Positions 44,157 through 54,606 of a stretch of 64,000 nt of DNA are shown here, piece by piece. How positions within the stretch are numbered: position 1 is the stretch's first letter; each line of letters begins with the position of its first letter. The translations under genes and the position numbers were made by a program. Under the pieces are notes generated by a model. That model had not been told where the DNA came from. It made no database searches and was given only the letters and a program-made list of their open reading frames with translations. The DNA comes from Neoroseomonas marina. Its GTDB lineage: Bacteria; Pseudomonadota; Alphaproteobacteria; Acetobacterales; Acetobacteraceae. The DNA is taken from assembly GCF_012927745.1 (NCBI RefSeq), contig NZ_JABBKX010000001.1:806001-870000 (forward strand), written 5' to 3'.

Positions 44157-45614
44157 CTAGGCGCCGGCCGGCTGCAGCAGCGACAGCTGGCGGTCGCTGT
44201 TGTCCTGCCAGTCGGTCAACGGGATGGCATATTCGCCGGTGAAGCAGGCGTCGCAGAACTCGGGCTTCAGAGGGTCGCGGCCCTTGCGGCCGAGCGCGCG
44301 ATAGAGGCCGTCGAGGGAGATGAAGGCGAGGCTGTCGGCGCCGATGATGCGCGCCATCTCCTCCACGTCGTGCTTCGCGGCCATCAGCTGCGCGCGCTCC
44401 GGCGTGTCGATGCCGTAGTAGCAGGAGTGGGTCGTGGGCGGGGAGGAGATGCGCATGTGCACCTCCTTGGCACCGGCGGCGCGGACCATCTCCACGATCT
44501 TGCGGCTGGTGGTGCCGCGCACGATCGAGTCATCGACCAGGATGACGCGCTTGCCCTCGAGCATCGGGCGGTTCGCGCTGTGCTTCAGCTTCACGCCGAG
44601 ATTGCGGATCTGGTCCGTCGGCTCGATGAAGGTGCGCCCGACATAGTGGTTGCGGATGATGCCGAGCTCGAAGGGAATGCCCGCCTCCGCCGCGTAGCCC
44701 ATGGCCGAGGGCACGCCGGAATCGGGCACCGGCACGACGACATCCGCCGAGACGCCGGATTCGCGGGCGAGTTCCGCACCGATGCGCTTGCGCGTCTCGT
44801 AGACCGGCGTGCCTTCCATCACCGAGTCCGGGCGCGCGAAGTAGATGTATTCGAAGATGCAGAAGCGGCCCTCGTTGCGCCCGAAGGGCTTCACGCTGCG
44901 CACGCCCTCGTCGTTGATGACGACGATCTCGCCGGCCTCGATGTCGCGCACGAATTCGGCGCTGACGATGTCGAGCGCGCAGGTCTCCGACGCCAGCACA
45001 TGGCCGCCATTCGCAAGGCGGCCGAGCACCAGCGGCCGCACGCCGAGCGGATCCCGCGCCCCGATCAGCGCGCCGTTATGCAGCGCGACCAGGCTGTAGG
45101 CGCCCTGCACCTGCTTCAGCGCGTCGATCAGCCGGTCCAGCACGGTGGAATAGAGGCTGATAGCGATGAGGTGGATGAAGACTTCCGAATCCGTCGTGGA
45201 CTGGAACAGGCAGCCGCGCCGCACCAGCGCGCGCTTCAGCACCTGGGCGTTGGTGAGGTTGCCATTGTGGCCGACCGCGAAGCCGCCGAACTCGAAATCG
45301 GCATAGAGCGGCTGGACGTTGCGCAGCGCCGTTTCGCCGGTCGTCGCATAGCGGTTGTGGCCCACCGCCGCGCCGCCGCGCAGCGAGGCGATGACCTTCG
45401 CCTCGCCGAAATTGTCCCCCACCAGGCCGAGGCCCTTGTGCGCGTGGAACAGGCCCTTCTCGTCGAGGGTGACGATGCCGGCCGCTTCCTGCCCGCGGTG
45501 CTGCAGGGCGTGCAGGCCGAGCGCGGTGAGCGCCGCGGCGTCGCCGCCGTTCCAAACGCCGAAGACGCCGCATTCCTCATGCGGCTTGTCGTCGTCCCAG
45601 GGCAGGGCGTCCAT
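44157..45614 (-). CDS. purF: Amidophosphoribosyltransferase
   Basis: A 485-residue enzyme catalysing the first committed step of purine synthesis (PRPP + glutamine to phosphoribosylamine). After a propeptide-like MDALPWDDDKPHEE the catalytic Cys15 begins CGVFGVWNGG; ALQHRGQEAAGIV completes the glutaminase. The PRPP loop is VILVDDSIVRGTTSRK. The ATG has TGAGGA 6 bases upstream. Starts 8 bases after cvpA. With purN, purM and ndk it adds to the nucleotide genes here. Confidence 0.97.
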   Translation of the reverse strand: MDALPWDDDKPHEECGVFGVWNGGDAAALTALGLHALQHRGQEAAGIVTLDEKGLFHAHKGLGLVGDNFGEAKVIASLRGGAAVGHNRYATTGETALRNVQPLYADFEFGGFAVGHNGNLTNAQVLKRALVRRGCLFQSTTDSEVFIHLIAISLYSTVLDRLIDALKQVQGAYSLVALHNGALIGARDPLGVRPLVLGRLANGGHVLASETCALDIVSAEFVRDIEAGEIVVINDEGVRSVKPFGRNEGRFCIFEYIYFARPDSVMEGTPVYETRKRIGAELARESGVSADVVVPVPDSGVPSAMGYAAEAGIPFELGIIRNHYVGRTFIEPTDQIRNLGVKLKHSANRPMLEGKRVILVDDSIVRGTTSRKIVEMVRAAGAKEVHMRISSPPTTHSCYYGIDTPERAQLMAAKHDVEEMARIIGADSLAFISLDGLYRALGRKGRDPLKPEFCDACFTGEYAIPLTDWQDNSDRQLSLLQPAGA

Positions 45615-45622
45615 GGCAGTCC

Positions 45623-46180
45623 TCAATTCGTGCGCGCCGGCGGGCGCAACAGGTCGTCGACGGTCGGGCCTGGCGGCACCGGCGGGGGGACGAGGCGGGG
45701 CCGGTAGTGTTCCGGCACCTTCTCGACGGCGATGCGCGCGCCTTCCGCGATGAAGGGCAGGCTCCGGGCCTGCTTCACGGGCTCGGGCCAGGCCGCGGTC
45801 TCGGGGGCGAACATCCCGGCGAGGATATAGGCAACCACCAGCAGCACCGCACCCCGTGCGGCGCCGAAAAGCAGCCCCAGCACGCGGTCCACGCCGCCGA
45901 TGGCGGAGTCCTGCACCCGGTCCGCGATCATGTTGGTCAGGACCTTGAGGATGATGATCGCGACGATGAAGACGCCGCCGGCGCCGACGGCGTCAGCGGC
46001 CCAGGGCGGATCGATGAACTGCGTCGTGTGCGGCAGCAGGTAGGGCCTGGCGAAGAAGGCCGCGGCCGCCGCGCCCACCCAGGCGCCGAGGCTCAGGACC
46101 TCCCGCACCAGGCCGCGGAAGAAGGCGACGAGGGCCGAGACCAGCACCACCGCCGCGAAAACACCGTCCACCCAGGTCAT
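45623..46180 (-). CDS. cvpA: CvpA-family membrane protein
   Basis: A 185-residue inner-membrane protein with four hydrophobic segments and the family start DGVFAAVVLVSALVAFFRGLVREVLS. CvpA is linked to colicin V production and stress and bile resistance in other bacteria. Followed at once by purF, the conserved order. ATG chosen over an in-frame start 36 bases upstream. Confidence 0.88.
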   Translation of the reverse strand: MTWVDGVFAAVVLVSALVAFFRGLVREVLSLGAWVGAAAAAFFARPYLLPHTTQFIDPPWAADAVGAGGVFIVAIIILKVLTNMIADRVQDSAIGGVDRVLGLLFGAARGAVLLVVAYILAGMFAPETAAWPEPVKQARSLPFIAEGARIAVEKVPEHYRPRLVPPPVPPGPTVDDLLRPPARTN

Positions 46181-46212
46181 CGCGCCCCCTATAGCCGCCG
46201 GGCTGCACCGCG

Positions 46213-47619
<1,407 letters not shown>

Positions 47620-47773
47620 GGCGACTCGGTCTTCTCCAGCGATCGGGGCGAAAGGGGTGTGCGCCGTTTCGCGCCGCGCGGGAAGCGGTCGGGCGGCCGG
47701 GCCGGAAGCCTCCTGGACATCCCCTGCCCCCCATGCTTCCACCACCCATCGGGACCCAGCGGAACGGCCTCAC

Positions 47774-49003
47774 GTGACCACCGACGCCAGGACGGCGCAG
47801 GCGCCGAGCCTGCCCATCGCCATCCTCCTCCTTCTCGTGCCCGCGATCGGCGTGCTGCAGTTCCGCGGCATCGCGCTGGCGGTGACGATCGGGCTGGTGG
47901 CGACGGTGGTCACCCATCGCCGGGCGACGGGCACCTGGCCGTGGCCACGCCTCGAAGGGCCGCTGCTGCCCCTGCTCTGCCTCGCCGCGCTGGCGACGGC
48001 GAGCGCGTCCTGGGCGATCGATCCGGCACGATCCGTGGTGACCGGTGTGAAATTCGCGGGCTTCGTGCTGCTCGGCGCCGCCACGGTGCGGGTGGTGGCC
48101 GAGGACCCCGCCGCGCCGCGGCTGCTGTCCCGTGCCCTGTTCGCGGGGCTTGCCGTGGGCGCCGGGCTGGCGGGGCTCGACATGCTCACCGGACATGCGA
48201 TCCGCGCCGGGGTGCGGGGCCTGGCCGAGGCGCGGGTCGAGCTTGTCTACGGCCTCAAGCCGGCGGTCTCGGTCATGGCGGTGCTGGCGCCGATCGTGGC
48301 CGCCCTGCCTGGCATTCCGTGGAAGGCGCGGGCGGCGCTGGTGGTCGGCACGCTCGCGGTCGCGCTGGTGATCCCGGCGGAATCAGCGCGCATCAGCGGG
48401 GTGATCGGCGTGGCGGTGTTCGTGCTGGCGCGGGTCTCGTCGCAGCAACTCGGCCGGCTGATCGGCGCCTTCGTCGGCGCGGCGATCCTGGCGGCGCCGC
48501 TGGTCGTCGTGGCGGCGCGGCCGAATCTGCCGTCCCTCGAGCGGATTCCCATGAGTGCGGCGCATCGCGTGCTGATCTGGGACTTCGTGGAGGGCCGCAT
48601 CGCCGAGAAGCCGCTGCTCGGCTGGGGTGCGGAAAGCGGTCGGACGATCCCGGGCGGGCGCGACCTGTTCCCGGAGGAGACGCTCGACCGCTTCGGCCTG
48701 ACCTCCCCGGAATCGCGGGCCTGGTTCGCGCGGCCGCAGCCGCAGCGGCTGCCGCTGCATCCCCACAACGCGGCGCTGCAGATCTGGCTCGACCTCGGCG
48801 TGGCGGGGGCGGCGCTGGCGGCCTGGCTCGCGGTGGCGCTGGGGTTCGCGGCGGCGCGGATCGGGCCAGGCGCGGTCGGCGCGCTCGCGGCCGGCGCGGT
48901 GACCGGGATGCTGTCCTACGGCGTCTGGCAGGAATGGTGGATCGGCTTCGCGCTGCTGGTCGCAGCCGCGCTTCAGGCCTTGAGGCCGAGCAAGGCGCGG
49001 TAG
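47774..49003 (+). CDS. O-antigen ligase-like membrane protein (Wzy/WaaL family)
   Basis: A 409-residue polytopic protein with about ten hydrophobic segments, a large periplasmic loop near residues 255-330 and the HPHNAALQIWLDLGVAG motif typical of the O-antigen ligase/Wzy_C family (ligases or polymerases of surface polysaccharide). GTG start 154 bases from the divergent radA. Its last 31 bases overlap the end of the facing GT4 gene. With the three glycosyltransferases it points to LPS or capsule-like glycan assembly. Confidence 0.82.
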   Translation: MTTDARTAQAPSLPIAILLLLVPAIGVLQFRGIALAVTIGLVATVVTHRRATGTWPWPRLEGPLLPLLCLAALATASASWAIDPARSVVTGVKFAGFVLLGAATVRVVAEDPAAPRLLSRALFAGLAVGAGLAGLDMLTGHAIRAGVRGLAEARVELVYGLKPAVSVMAVLAPIVAALPGIPWKARAALVVGTLAVALVIPAESARISGVIGVAVFVLARVSSQQLGRLIGAFVGAAILAAPLVVVAARPNLPSLERIPMSAAHRVLIWDFVEGRIAEKPLLGWGAESGRTIPGGRDLFPEETLDRFGLTSPESRAWFARPQPQRLPLHPHNAALQIWLDLGVAGAALAAWLAVALGFAAARIGPGAVGALAAGAVTGMLSYGVWQEWWIGFALLVAAALQALRPSKAR

Positions 49004-50088
49004 CGCGGCAGGGCGTGCTGCCAGAGGAAGTCGGCCCGCACGCGGGCGGCGGCGGCCGCGCCCATCACCTTGAGACGCGCGGGATCGGCAAGCAGCGTGT
49101 CGAGCGCCGCGGCGACGGCCTTGGGATCGGCGCCGTCGCAGAGCAGGCCGGTCTCGCCGTCCGCCACCGCCTCGGCGGCGCCGCCCTCGCGGCCGGCGAG
49201 CGACGGGCAGCCCTGCCAGGCGGCCTCGAGATAGACGATGCCGAAGCCTTCGACCGAGTTGCCCTCGCGCCGCGCCGGCATGGCGAAGAGGTCGGCGCGG
49301 GCAAGCAGCGCAGCCTTCTGCGCTTCGTCGATGCGGCCGAGGAAGCGGACGCGGTCGGCGACACCTTCGGAGGCGGCCAGCGCCTCCAGCCGCGCCCGGT
49401 CCGGCCCGCCGCCGGCGACGAGGAAGCGGATCGCGGGATGCGTCGCGGCCAGCGCCGGCAAGGCGCGGATCACCTGGTCGATGCCCTTGCGGGGTTCGAG
49501 GCGCGAGAGCGTCGCGAGGATCGGCGTTGCGCCTTCGGCAAGGCTCGCGGCCCAGGACGTTGCCTCGGGCGTCGCCGCGACCGGGGCGGGCAACGGCAGG
49601 GGGACGATTTCGACCCTAGGGGCGGCATTGCCGAGGGCCTCGCGCACCAGCGCCGCCGTATAGGCGCTGTTCGCCGCGACCACCGTCGCCCGCGCGAAGG
49701 CGTCGCGCCGCCGCGCGACCCGGCGCGCCGAGGCGACGGGCAGCACCTCATTGCCATGCGCCAGCACCAGCACCGGCAGGCCGGCCCGCTTCGGCAGCAG
49801 CGCCGCGCTCTTCCAGGTATCGGTAACCACCGCCTGCACCCCGCCGCGCGCGAGCAGCCTCCGCGCCGCGAAGCCCTTGGCCAGGCGTCGCAACGGCTTC
49901 GGCCCGCCGAAGCGCCGCACCGTGACGCCCTGCGGCCAGGCAGGCTCGGCAAGCCCCTTGCCGCGGATGCGGTCGGCGAGGACCAGCACTTCCTCGCCCG
50001 ATCCGGCGAAGGCCGTCGCCAGCCCGCCCACCAGCACCTCGATGCCGCCCGGATCGGGCGGCAAGCACTGGGTGAGGATCAGGATCAC
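48973..50088 (-). CDS. Glycosyltransferase family 4
   Basis: A 371-residue GT-B glycosyltransferase. N-terminal acceptor domain starts LILTQCLPPDPGGIEVLVGG; the C-terminal donor domain has ATLSRLEPRKGIDQVIRALP and FLVAGGGPDRARLEAL, and the E-x7-E motif EGFGIVYLEAA. Probably a core or capsule sugar transferase. The ATG overlaps the stop of the GT2 gene upstream (ATGA). Confidence 0.92.
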   Translation of the reverse strand: MILILTQCLPPDPGGIEVLVGGLATAFAGSGEEVLVLADRIRGKGLAEPAWPQGVTVRRFGGPKPLRRLAKGFAARRLLARGGVQAVVTDTWKSAALLPKRAGLPVLVLAHGNEVLPVASARRVARRRDAFARATVVAANSAYTAALVREALGNAAPRVEIVPLPLPAPVAATPEATSWAASLAEGATPILATLSRLEPRKGIDQVIRALPALAATHPAIRFLVAGGGPDRARLEALAASEGVADRVRFLGRIDEAQKAALLARADLFAMPARREGNSVEGFGIVYLEAAWQGCPSLAGREGGAAEAVADGETGLLCDGADPKAVAAALDTLLADPARLKVMGAAAAARVRADFLWQHALPRYRALLGLKA

Positions 50089-50927
50089 GGCGCCGGCCGG
50101 TGGCGTTCGGGTTCGAGCCGCGCCTTGAGGTAGGACAGCAGCGGGAAGGCCCCGGTGCAGAGCGCGAGCAGCACGCCCCAGCCCCCTTCGCGGTAGCCCT
50201 TGCGCGAGACGTAGGACTTCAACCCGCGTGAGAAGAAGCGCCGGACATTGGCGCGCAGCGTGCCGATATCCCCGCCCGCGAGCAGGTCCGCCGCCTTGGC
50301 CGAGGAATACTTGTCGAGCCGGCGCAGCATGTCCGAGATGTCGCGATCCACCAGGTGCACCAGCGCGCCGGTGGTGATCTTCGGTCCTTCCTTGCCCGTC
50401 CAGTCGAGCCCCGGATGGACGCGCTGCGCCCGCCAGCGCTTCGCCCCCCGGCGGAACAGCCGCGGCACGGAGGTCGTGCCGAAGGACCCCGCCCAGCCGT
50501 ACTTAACCAGCCGGTCGCCCACGTAATTGTCGACCGGCACCTGGTGCCAGGCATGGGTGCTGGTGGCGATGGTCGCGCGCACGGCCTCGGCCAAAGCGGG
50601 GTTCACCCGCTCGTCGGCATCGACCTCGAGGATCCAGTCGCCGGTGCAGGCGTCGATGCCGGTGTTGCGGCGCGCGCCTTCCAGTTCCCAGGCGCCTTCG
50701 ACGACGCGGGCGCCGGCGGCCTTGGCGATCTCGGCGCTCGCATCGGTGCTGCGGTCGAGGACGACGACGACCTCGTCGGCGAAGGCGACGGAGGCGAGGC
50801 AATCGGGCAGGCGTTCCTGCTCGTTGCGCGCGACGATGAGGGCGGACAGGCGCGGGGCGCCGTTGGTCGGGCACGGCCGATTCAGGCCTCCGGGCCCTTT
50901 GGCAATGCGGTCATCGGGCGCGCTCAC
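50085..50927 (-). CDS. Glycosyltransferase family 2 (WaaE/KdtX-like)
   Basis: A 280-residue GT-A protein: RLSALIVARNEQERLPDCL, VVVVLDRSTDASAEIAK, ELEGARRNTGI and the metal-binding WILEVDADERV. A VHPGLDW segment and a basic C-terminal membrane-associating helix follow, as in LPS core glucosyltransferases of the WaaE/KdtX type. Coupled by ATGA overlaps to both neighbours. Confidence 0.9.
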   Translation of the reverse strand: MSAPDDRIAKGPGGLNRPCPTNGAPRLSALIVARNEQERLPDCLASVAFADEVVVVLDRSTDASAEIAKAAGARVVEGAWELEGARRNTGIDACTGDWILEVDADERVNPALAEAVRATIATSTHAWHQVPVDNYVGDRLVKYGWAGSFGTTSVPRLFRRGAKRWRAQRVHPGLDWTGKEGPKITTGALVHLVDRDISDMLRRLDKYSSAKAADLLAGGDIGTLRANVRRFFSRGLKSYVSRKGYREGGWGVLLALCTGAFPLLSYLKARLEPERHRPAP

Positions 50928-51862
50928 GACACCGCCTCCCCCAGTTCGACGGGATCGGGGCGAGCGAGAAGGGCAGCGGCCTGTTCCGCGACGCGGGTCG
51001 CGGAGAGAGCGCCCATCGGTGCGTTGCCCGGCGGCCCCTTGGCCAGGACCGCGAGCGCCCGGACGCCCACCGGCGCGTATTCGGAGGCCGGGGTCGGTCC
51101 GAACAACCCGATTGTCGGTGTCCCCGCCGCGGCCGAGAGATGCATCAGCCCGGAATCATTGCCGACATAGAGCGCGCAGCGCGACAGCACCGCGGCCGCC
51201 TCGGGCAGGTCCAGCTGCCCGACCAGGTCCACCGCGTCGGGCAGTCCCGCCAGGACGGGGGCGGCCATGGCGCGCTCCTGCTCCCCTGGCCCACCGAGCA
51301 CCGCGATCCGCGCCCCTTCCAGCGCGCCGCCCGGTTCGGTCAGCAGCCGCGCGAGGGTCAGGAAGCGATCGGGCGGCCAGACCTTGCGCACCCAGTTCGC
51401 GGTCGGCCCCAAGGCCAGCACCGGCGCGCCCTTGGGCAGCAGGGCGGCGGCCTTCGCCTCCTCCGCCGGCCCGAACCAGGCGACCGGGCGTGGCGCGGGG
51501 CTGATGCCGAGCGTCTGCGCGATATGCAGCAGCCGATGCCCCGGCCGCCGCCCGCCGCGCATCACTGCCCGCCGCTTCGCCAGCAGCATCCAGGCGATCG
51601 CCGAGCCGCGCAGGTCCACCACCAGGTCCCAGCGCCGGAAGGCCACCTGCCACCACAGGCCGAGCCAGTGCAGGCCGTAGCGCTTCTTCTCGATCGGGAT
51701 CAGGCGCTCGAGCGCCGGCATGCGGCTGAAGACGCCCTCGGCCACCCGCCCGCAGGCGATGGTGAAGCGCGCCACCGGATGCTCCCGCATCAGGTGGTCG
51801 AGCAGCCCCGTCGACAGCACGGCGTCGCCGATCCGGGTCGAGGTGATGAAGAGGACGCGCAC
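50924..51862 (-). CDS. Glycosyltransferase family 9 (heptosyltransferase-like)
   Basis: A 312-residue ADP-heptose:LPS heptosyltransferase-like protein. VLFITSTRIGDAVLSTGLLDHL opens the protein, PVLALGPTANWVRKVWPPDRF and YVGNDSGLMHLSAAAGTPTIGLFGPT are the GT9 donor-site motifs. First gene of a three-gene operon (GT9, GT2, GT4). Inner-core LPS synthesis is the likely role. Confidence 0.9.
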   Translation of the reverse strand: MRVLFITSTRIGDAVLSTGLLDHLMREHPVARFTIACGRVAEGVFSRMPALERLIPIEKKRYGLHWLGLWWQVAFRRWDLVVDLRGSAIAWMLLAKRRAVMRGGRRPGHRLLHIAQTLGISPAPRPVAWFGPAEEAKAAALLPKGAPVLALGPTANWVRKVWPPDRFLTLARLLTEPGGALEGARIAVLGGPGEQERAMAAPVLAGLPDAVDLVGQLDLPEAAAVLSRCALYVGNDSGLMHLSAAAGTPTIGLFGPTPASEYAPVGVRALAVLAKGPPGNAPMGALSATRVAEQAAALLARPDPVELGEAVS

Positions 51863-51935
51863 GCGGCGCCTGTATCACGCTCCGGACCGGGGGGGGAGGT
51901 TGCAGCCGTGGCCGATCCGGCACACCTGACAGGTC

Positions 51936-52760
51936 ATGAGTCTCGCCATCCTCCCCGACCGGGGCGTGCTGGAGGTCGCCGGCCCGGACCGGGCCGCCTT
52001 CCTGCAGGGCCTCGTTTCCAACGACGTGACCCACCTCGTGCCCGGCCAGGCCGCCTGGAGCGCGCTGCTGACGCCGCAGGGCAAGTGGCTCGCGGATTTC
52101 TTCGTCGTCGCGACCGAGGACGCCTTCCTGCTGGACGCCGAGCGGGCGCAGATCGGGGACCTCGCCACGCGGCTCGGGCGCTTCCGGCTGCGGTCCAAGG
52201 TGACGCTGCGCGATGCGTCGGAAAATTGGCACGTCCACGCCGCCTGGGGCGCGGCGCCGGGTGCCGGTGACATCGTGGTGCCGGATCCGCGCCTGCCCGA
52301 GGCGGGCTGGCGGGTGCTGTCCCATGCGCCGCTCGCGACCGATGCCACGGCCGATGACTACGACCGCCACCGCCTCGCGCTCGGCCTGCCCGACGGGTCG
52401 CGCGATATGGAGCGCGAGAAGTCGGTCCTGCTCGAAGCCGGCTTCGACGAGTTGAACGGCGTGTCCTGGTCCAAGGGCTGCTACATGGGCCAGGAACTGA
52501 CGGCGCGGACGCGCTATCGCGGGCTGATCAAGCGACGGCTGGTGCCGGTCGCGGTGGACGGCCCCCTGCCCGCGCGCGGGACGATCGTGACTGATGCCGC
52601 GGGGGCGGAGATCGGCGAGATGCGCTCCGGCCGCGACGGGACCGGCATCGCGCTGCTGCGGATCGATGCGCTGGACCGCGCGCCCTTCACGGCGGGCGAG
52701 GCGCGCCTGGTTCCCCGCATCGCCGCCTGGATGCGCCTGCCGGCCCGCGAGGAGGCATGA
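51936..52760 (+). CDS. ygfZ: Folate-binding Fe-S cluster repair protein YgfZ
   Basis: A 274-residue GcvT-like protein with the diagnostic KGCYMGQELTAR motif, whose Cys is essential in YgfZ. Family role: tetrahydrofolate-dependent support of Fe-S enzymes. N-terminal LEVAGPDRAAFLQGLVSNDV is typical. Its stop overlaps the ATG of the next gene by 4 bases. Confidence 0.93.
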   Translation: MSLAILPDRGVLEVAGPDRAAFLQGLVSNDVTHLVPGQAAWSALLTPQGKWLADFFVVATEDAFLLDAERAQIGDLATRLGRFRLRSKVTLRDASENWHVHAAWGAAPGAGDIVVPDPRLPEAGWRVLSHAPLATDATADDYDRHRLALGLPDGSRDMEREKSVLLEAGFDELNGVSWSKGCYMGQELTARTRYRGLIKRRLVPVAVDGPLPARGTIVTDAAGAEIGEMRSGRDGTGIALLRIDALDRAPFTAGEARLVPRIAAWMRLPAREEA

Positions 52761-53212
52761 GCGACCACGGCCCCGGCGTGCGCATCCCGCCGCCGGTGAT
52801 GGTCGCCGCGCTGCTGGCCGTGGCCTGGGGGCTGGAACGCATCGTGCCGGTGCGGATCGGCCCGCCTCTGCCGGAACTCGGCGGGTTGGTCATCTTCGCG
52901 GCCATCGCGCTGATCGGCTGGGCGCTGCTGGTGATGCTGAAGGCCGGCAACGATCCGCGGCCCGACAAGCCCGATACGGCGATGGTCGAGACCGGCCCAT
53001 TCCGCTTCAGCCGCAACCCGATCTATCTCGGCTTCATCCTGGGCGTGGCCGGTTTCGCGCTGCGCTGGGGCGACCTCTGGGGCTGGGTCGCGGTGGTAGC
53101 GAGCCACCTGGTGCTCGACCGGCTGGTGGTGGCGAAGGAGGAAGCCTACCTCGCGACGCGCTTCGGGGCGGCCTACGAAGCGTATCGGGGGCGAGTGCGT
53201 CGCTGGGTCTAG
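52757..53212 (+). CDS. ICMT/PEMT-like membrane methyltransferase
   Basis: A 151-residue protein with four hydrophobic segments and the isoprenylcysteine/phospholipid methyltransferase-type motif VETGPFRFSRNPIYLGFIL followed by VAKEEAYLATRFGAAYEAY, the SAM-binding end of the family. Substrate unknown. Translationally coupled to ygfZ. Its end overlaps the facing GNAT gene by 4 bases. Confidence 0.86.
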   Translation: MSDHGPGVRIPPPVMVAALLAVAWGLERIVPVRIGPPLPELGGLVIFAAIALIGWALLVMLKAGNDPRPDKPDTAMVETGPFRFSRNPIYLGFILGVAGFALRWGDLWGWVAVVASHLVLDRLVVAKEEAYLATRFGAAYEAYRGRVRRWV

Positions 53213-53655
53213 GCGAGCCGCTTGCGCAGGAAGGCGCGGGACTGGCCGGCGGGATAATCCTCGAGCACGCCGAAGCGTTCATAGCCGAGGGCGAGGTAGA
53301 AGCCTTCCGCCTGGAAGGTGTCGAGCCAGGCGGCGTGGCAGCCCCAGTCGCGCGCCTGCGCCTCGGCGCGCTGCACGAGCCGCCGCCCGGTGCCCTGGCC
53401 GCGCAGTGCCGCATCGACCCAGGCGGCCTCGATGAACAGCCAGCCCCAGCTCGTCACCGCCGACACGCCGCCCAGCAGCCGTCCCTCCGCGTCGCGCAGC
53501 GCGAGGCCGAAGCGGCGCGCGTCGTAAGGCACGGTCTGGCCGTGGAAGGCGTGGATCTGTCGCGCGAGTTCGGCCCGGAAGCCCGGCTCGGGGTCCTCGG
53601 CCACGGTCAGGGCGGTGCCTTCGGGCCAGGTATCGATGTCCATGAAGCGGATCAT
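53209..53655 (-). CDS. GNAT-family N-acetyltransferase
   Basis: A 148-residue GNAT enzyme: WLFIEAAWVDAALRGQGTGRRLVQRAEAQA carries the acetyl-CoA loop (Gln/Arg-x-x-Gly-x-Gly/Ala; shown in part), and the C-terminus reads GFYLALGYERFGVLEDYP. Substrate unknown. ATG start, with an in-frame Met at residue 5 as an alternative. Confidence 0.86.
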   Translation of the reverse strand: MIRFMDIDTWPEGTALTVAEDPEPGFRAELARQIHAFHGQTVPYDARRFGLALRDAEGRLLGGVSAVTSWGWLFIEAAWVDAALRGQGTGRRLVQRAEAQARDWGCHAAWLDTFQAEGFYLALGYERFGVLEDYPAGQSRAFLRKRLA

Positions 53656-53693
53656 CGACCAGGCCAGGCGCCGATGCTACGCCTCCGCCCGCG

Positions 53694-54470
53694 ATGGATC
53701 CGAAGCCGTTCCCGTGCCGCTGCTGCATGCCCGCCATCGGCCGGCGCGGCGCGCTGGTCGCGGCGGTCGCCCTGGCCGCGCGGCCGGCGCGGGCGGACGC
53801 GCATCTCTCCCCACGGCTGCGCCTTGCGCCGGCGCCCGGCGCGCCGCCGCGCGTGGCGCTGACGCTCGATGCCTGTTCGGGGCATGCGGATCTGCGGGTG
53901 CTGGGCGGTCTGGTGCGGCTCGGCCTGCCGGCCACGATCTTCGTCACGGGCGTCTGGCTGCGCGCCAACCCGGATACGGTCGCGCTGCTGCGCGGGCGGG
54001 CGGACCTGTTCACCCTGCAGAACCACGGCGCGCGCCATGTCCCGGCGGTGCTCGGTGCGGGGCGGCTCTACGGCGTCGCGGTCGCCGGCACGATCGAGGC
54101 GGTGCATCGCGAGGTCGCAGGCGGCGCCGCCGCCGTCCTCGCCACCGGCGCGCCGGCGCCGGGCTGGTTCCGCGGCGCGACGGCGCTCTACAGCCCCGAG
54201 GCGCTTGCCGCGATCCGCGCCACGGGCCTGCGGGTTGCCGGCTATTCGGTGAACGGCGATGAAGGCGCGTCGCTGCCGGCCTCCCGCGTGGCGGCGCGCA
54301 TCGCCGCCGCGCGGGATGGCGATGTGATCATCGCCCACACCAACCATCCCGAACGCCCGAGCGGTCCGGGCGTCGTCGAAGGCGTGGCGCGGCTGGCGGA
54401 ACGCGGGTTCCGGCTGGTGCCGCTCGACGCCGTGCCCGTCGAGGAAGCCGACGCGCCATCGCGGGTGTGA
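53694..54470 (+). CDS. Polysaccharide deacetylase family protein (exported)
   Basis: A 258-residue protein with an N-terminal signal or anchor (RRGALVAAVALAARPARA) and a NodB-homology domain. The metal histidine motif appears as QNHGARHV (H-x3-H) and GLPATIFVTGVWLRANP is typical. The first motif, usually TFDDG, reads LTLDACSG, with Asp-Ala-Cys instead of Asp-Asp-Gly. Later VAGYSVNGDEG and DGDVIIAHTNHPER match motif 5. Likely acts on an exported carbohydrate, but the changed first motif leaves activity uncertain. Confidence 0.82.
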   Translation: MDPKPFPCRCCMPAIGRRGALVAAVALAARPARADAHLSPRLRLAPAPGAPPRVALTLDACSGHADLRVLGGLVRLGLPATIFVTGVWLRANPDTVALLRGRADLFTLQNHGARHVPAVLGAGRLYGVAVAGTIEAVHREVAGGAAAVLATGAPAPGWFRGATALYSPEALAAIRATGLRVAGYSVNGDEGASLPASRVAARIAAARDGDVIIAHTNHPERPSGPGVVEGVARLAERGFRLVPLDAVPVEEADAPSRV

Positions 54471-54606
54471 TCGCGGCGCTCATCCCTCCTGGACGCTGGC
54501 CCGGCCAACTGTTCCGGTCATGCCGGGCATCCCCGCCCGCACGCCATGTCGGCCGTCGCCCGCGGCATTGGGGCGCGGTCCAACGTCGCCTTTCGGCACC
54601 GTCGCC

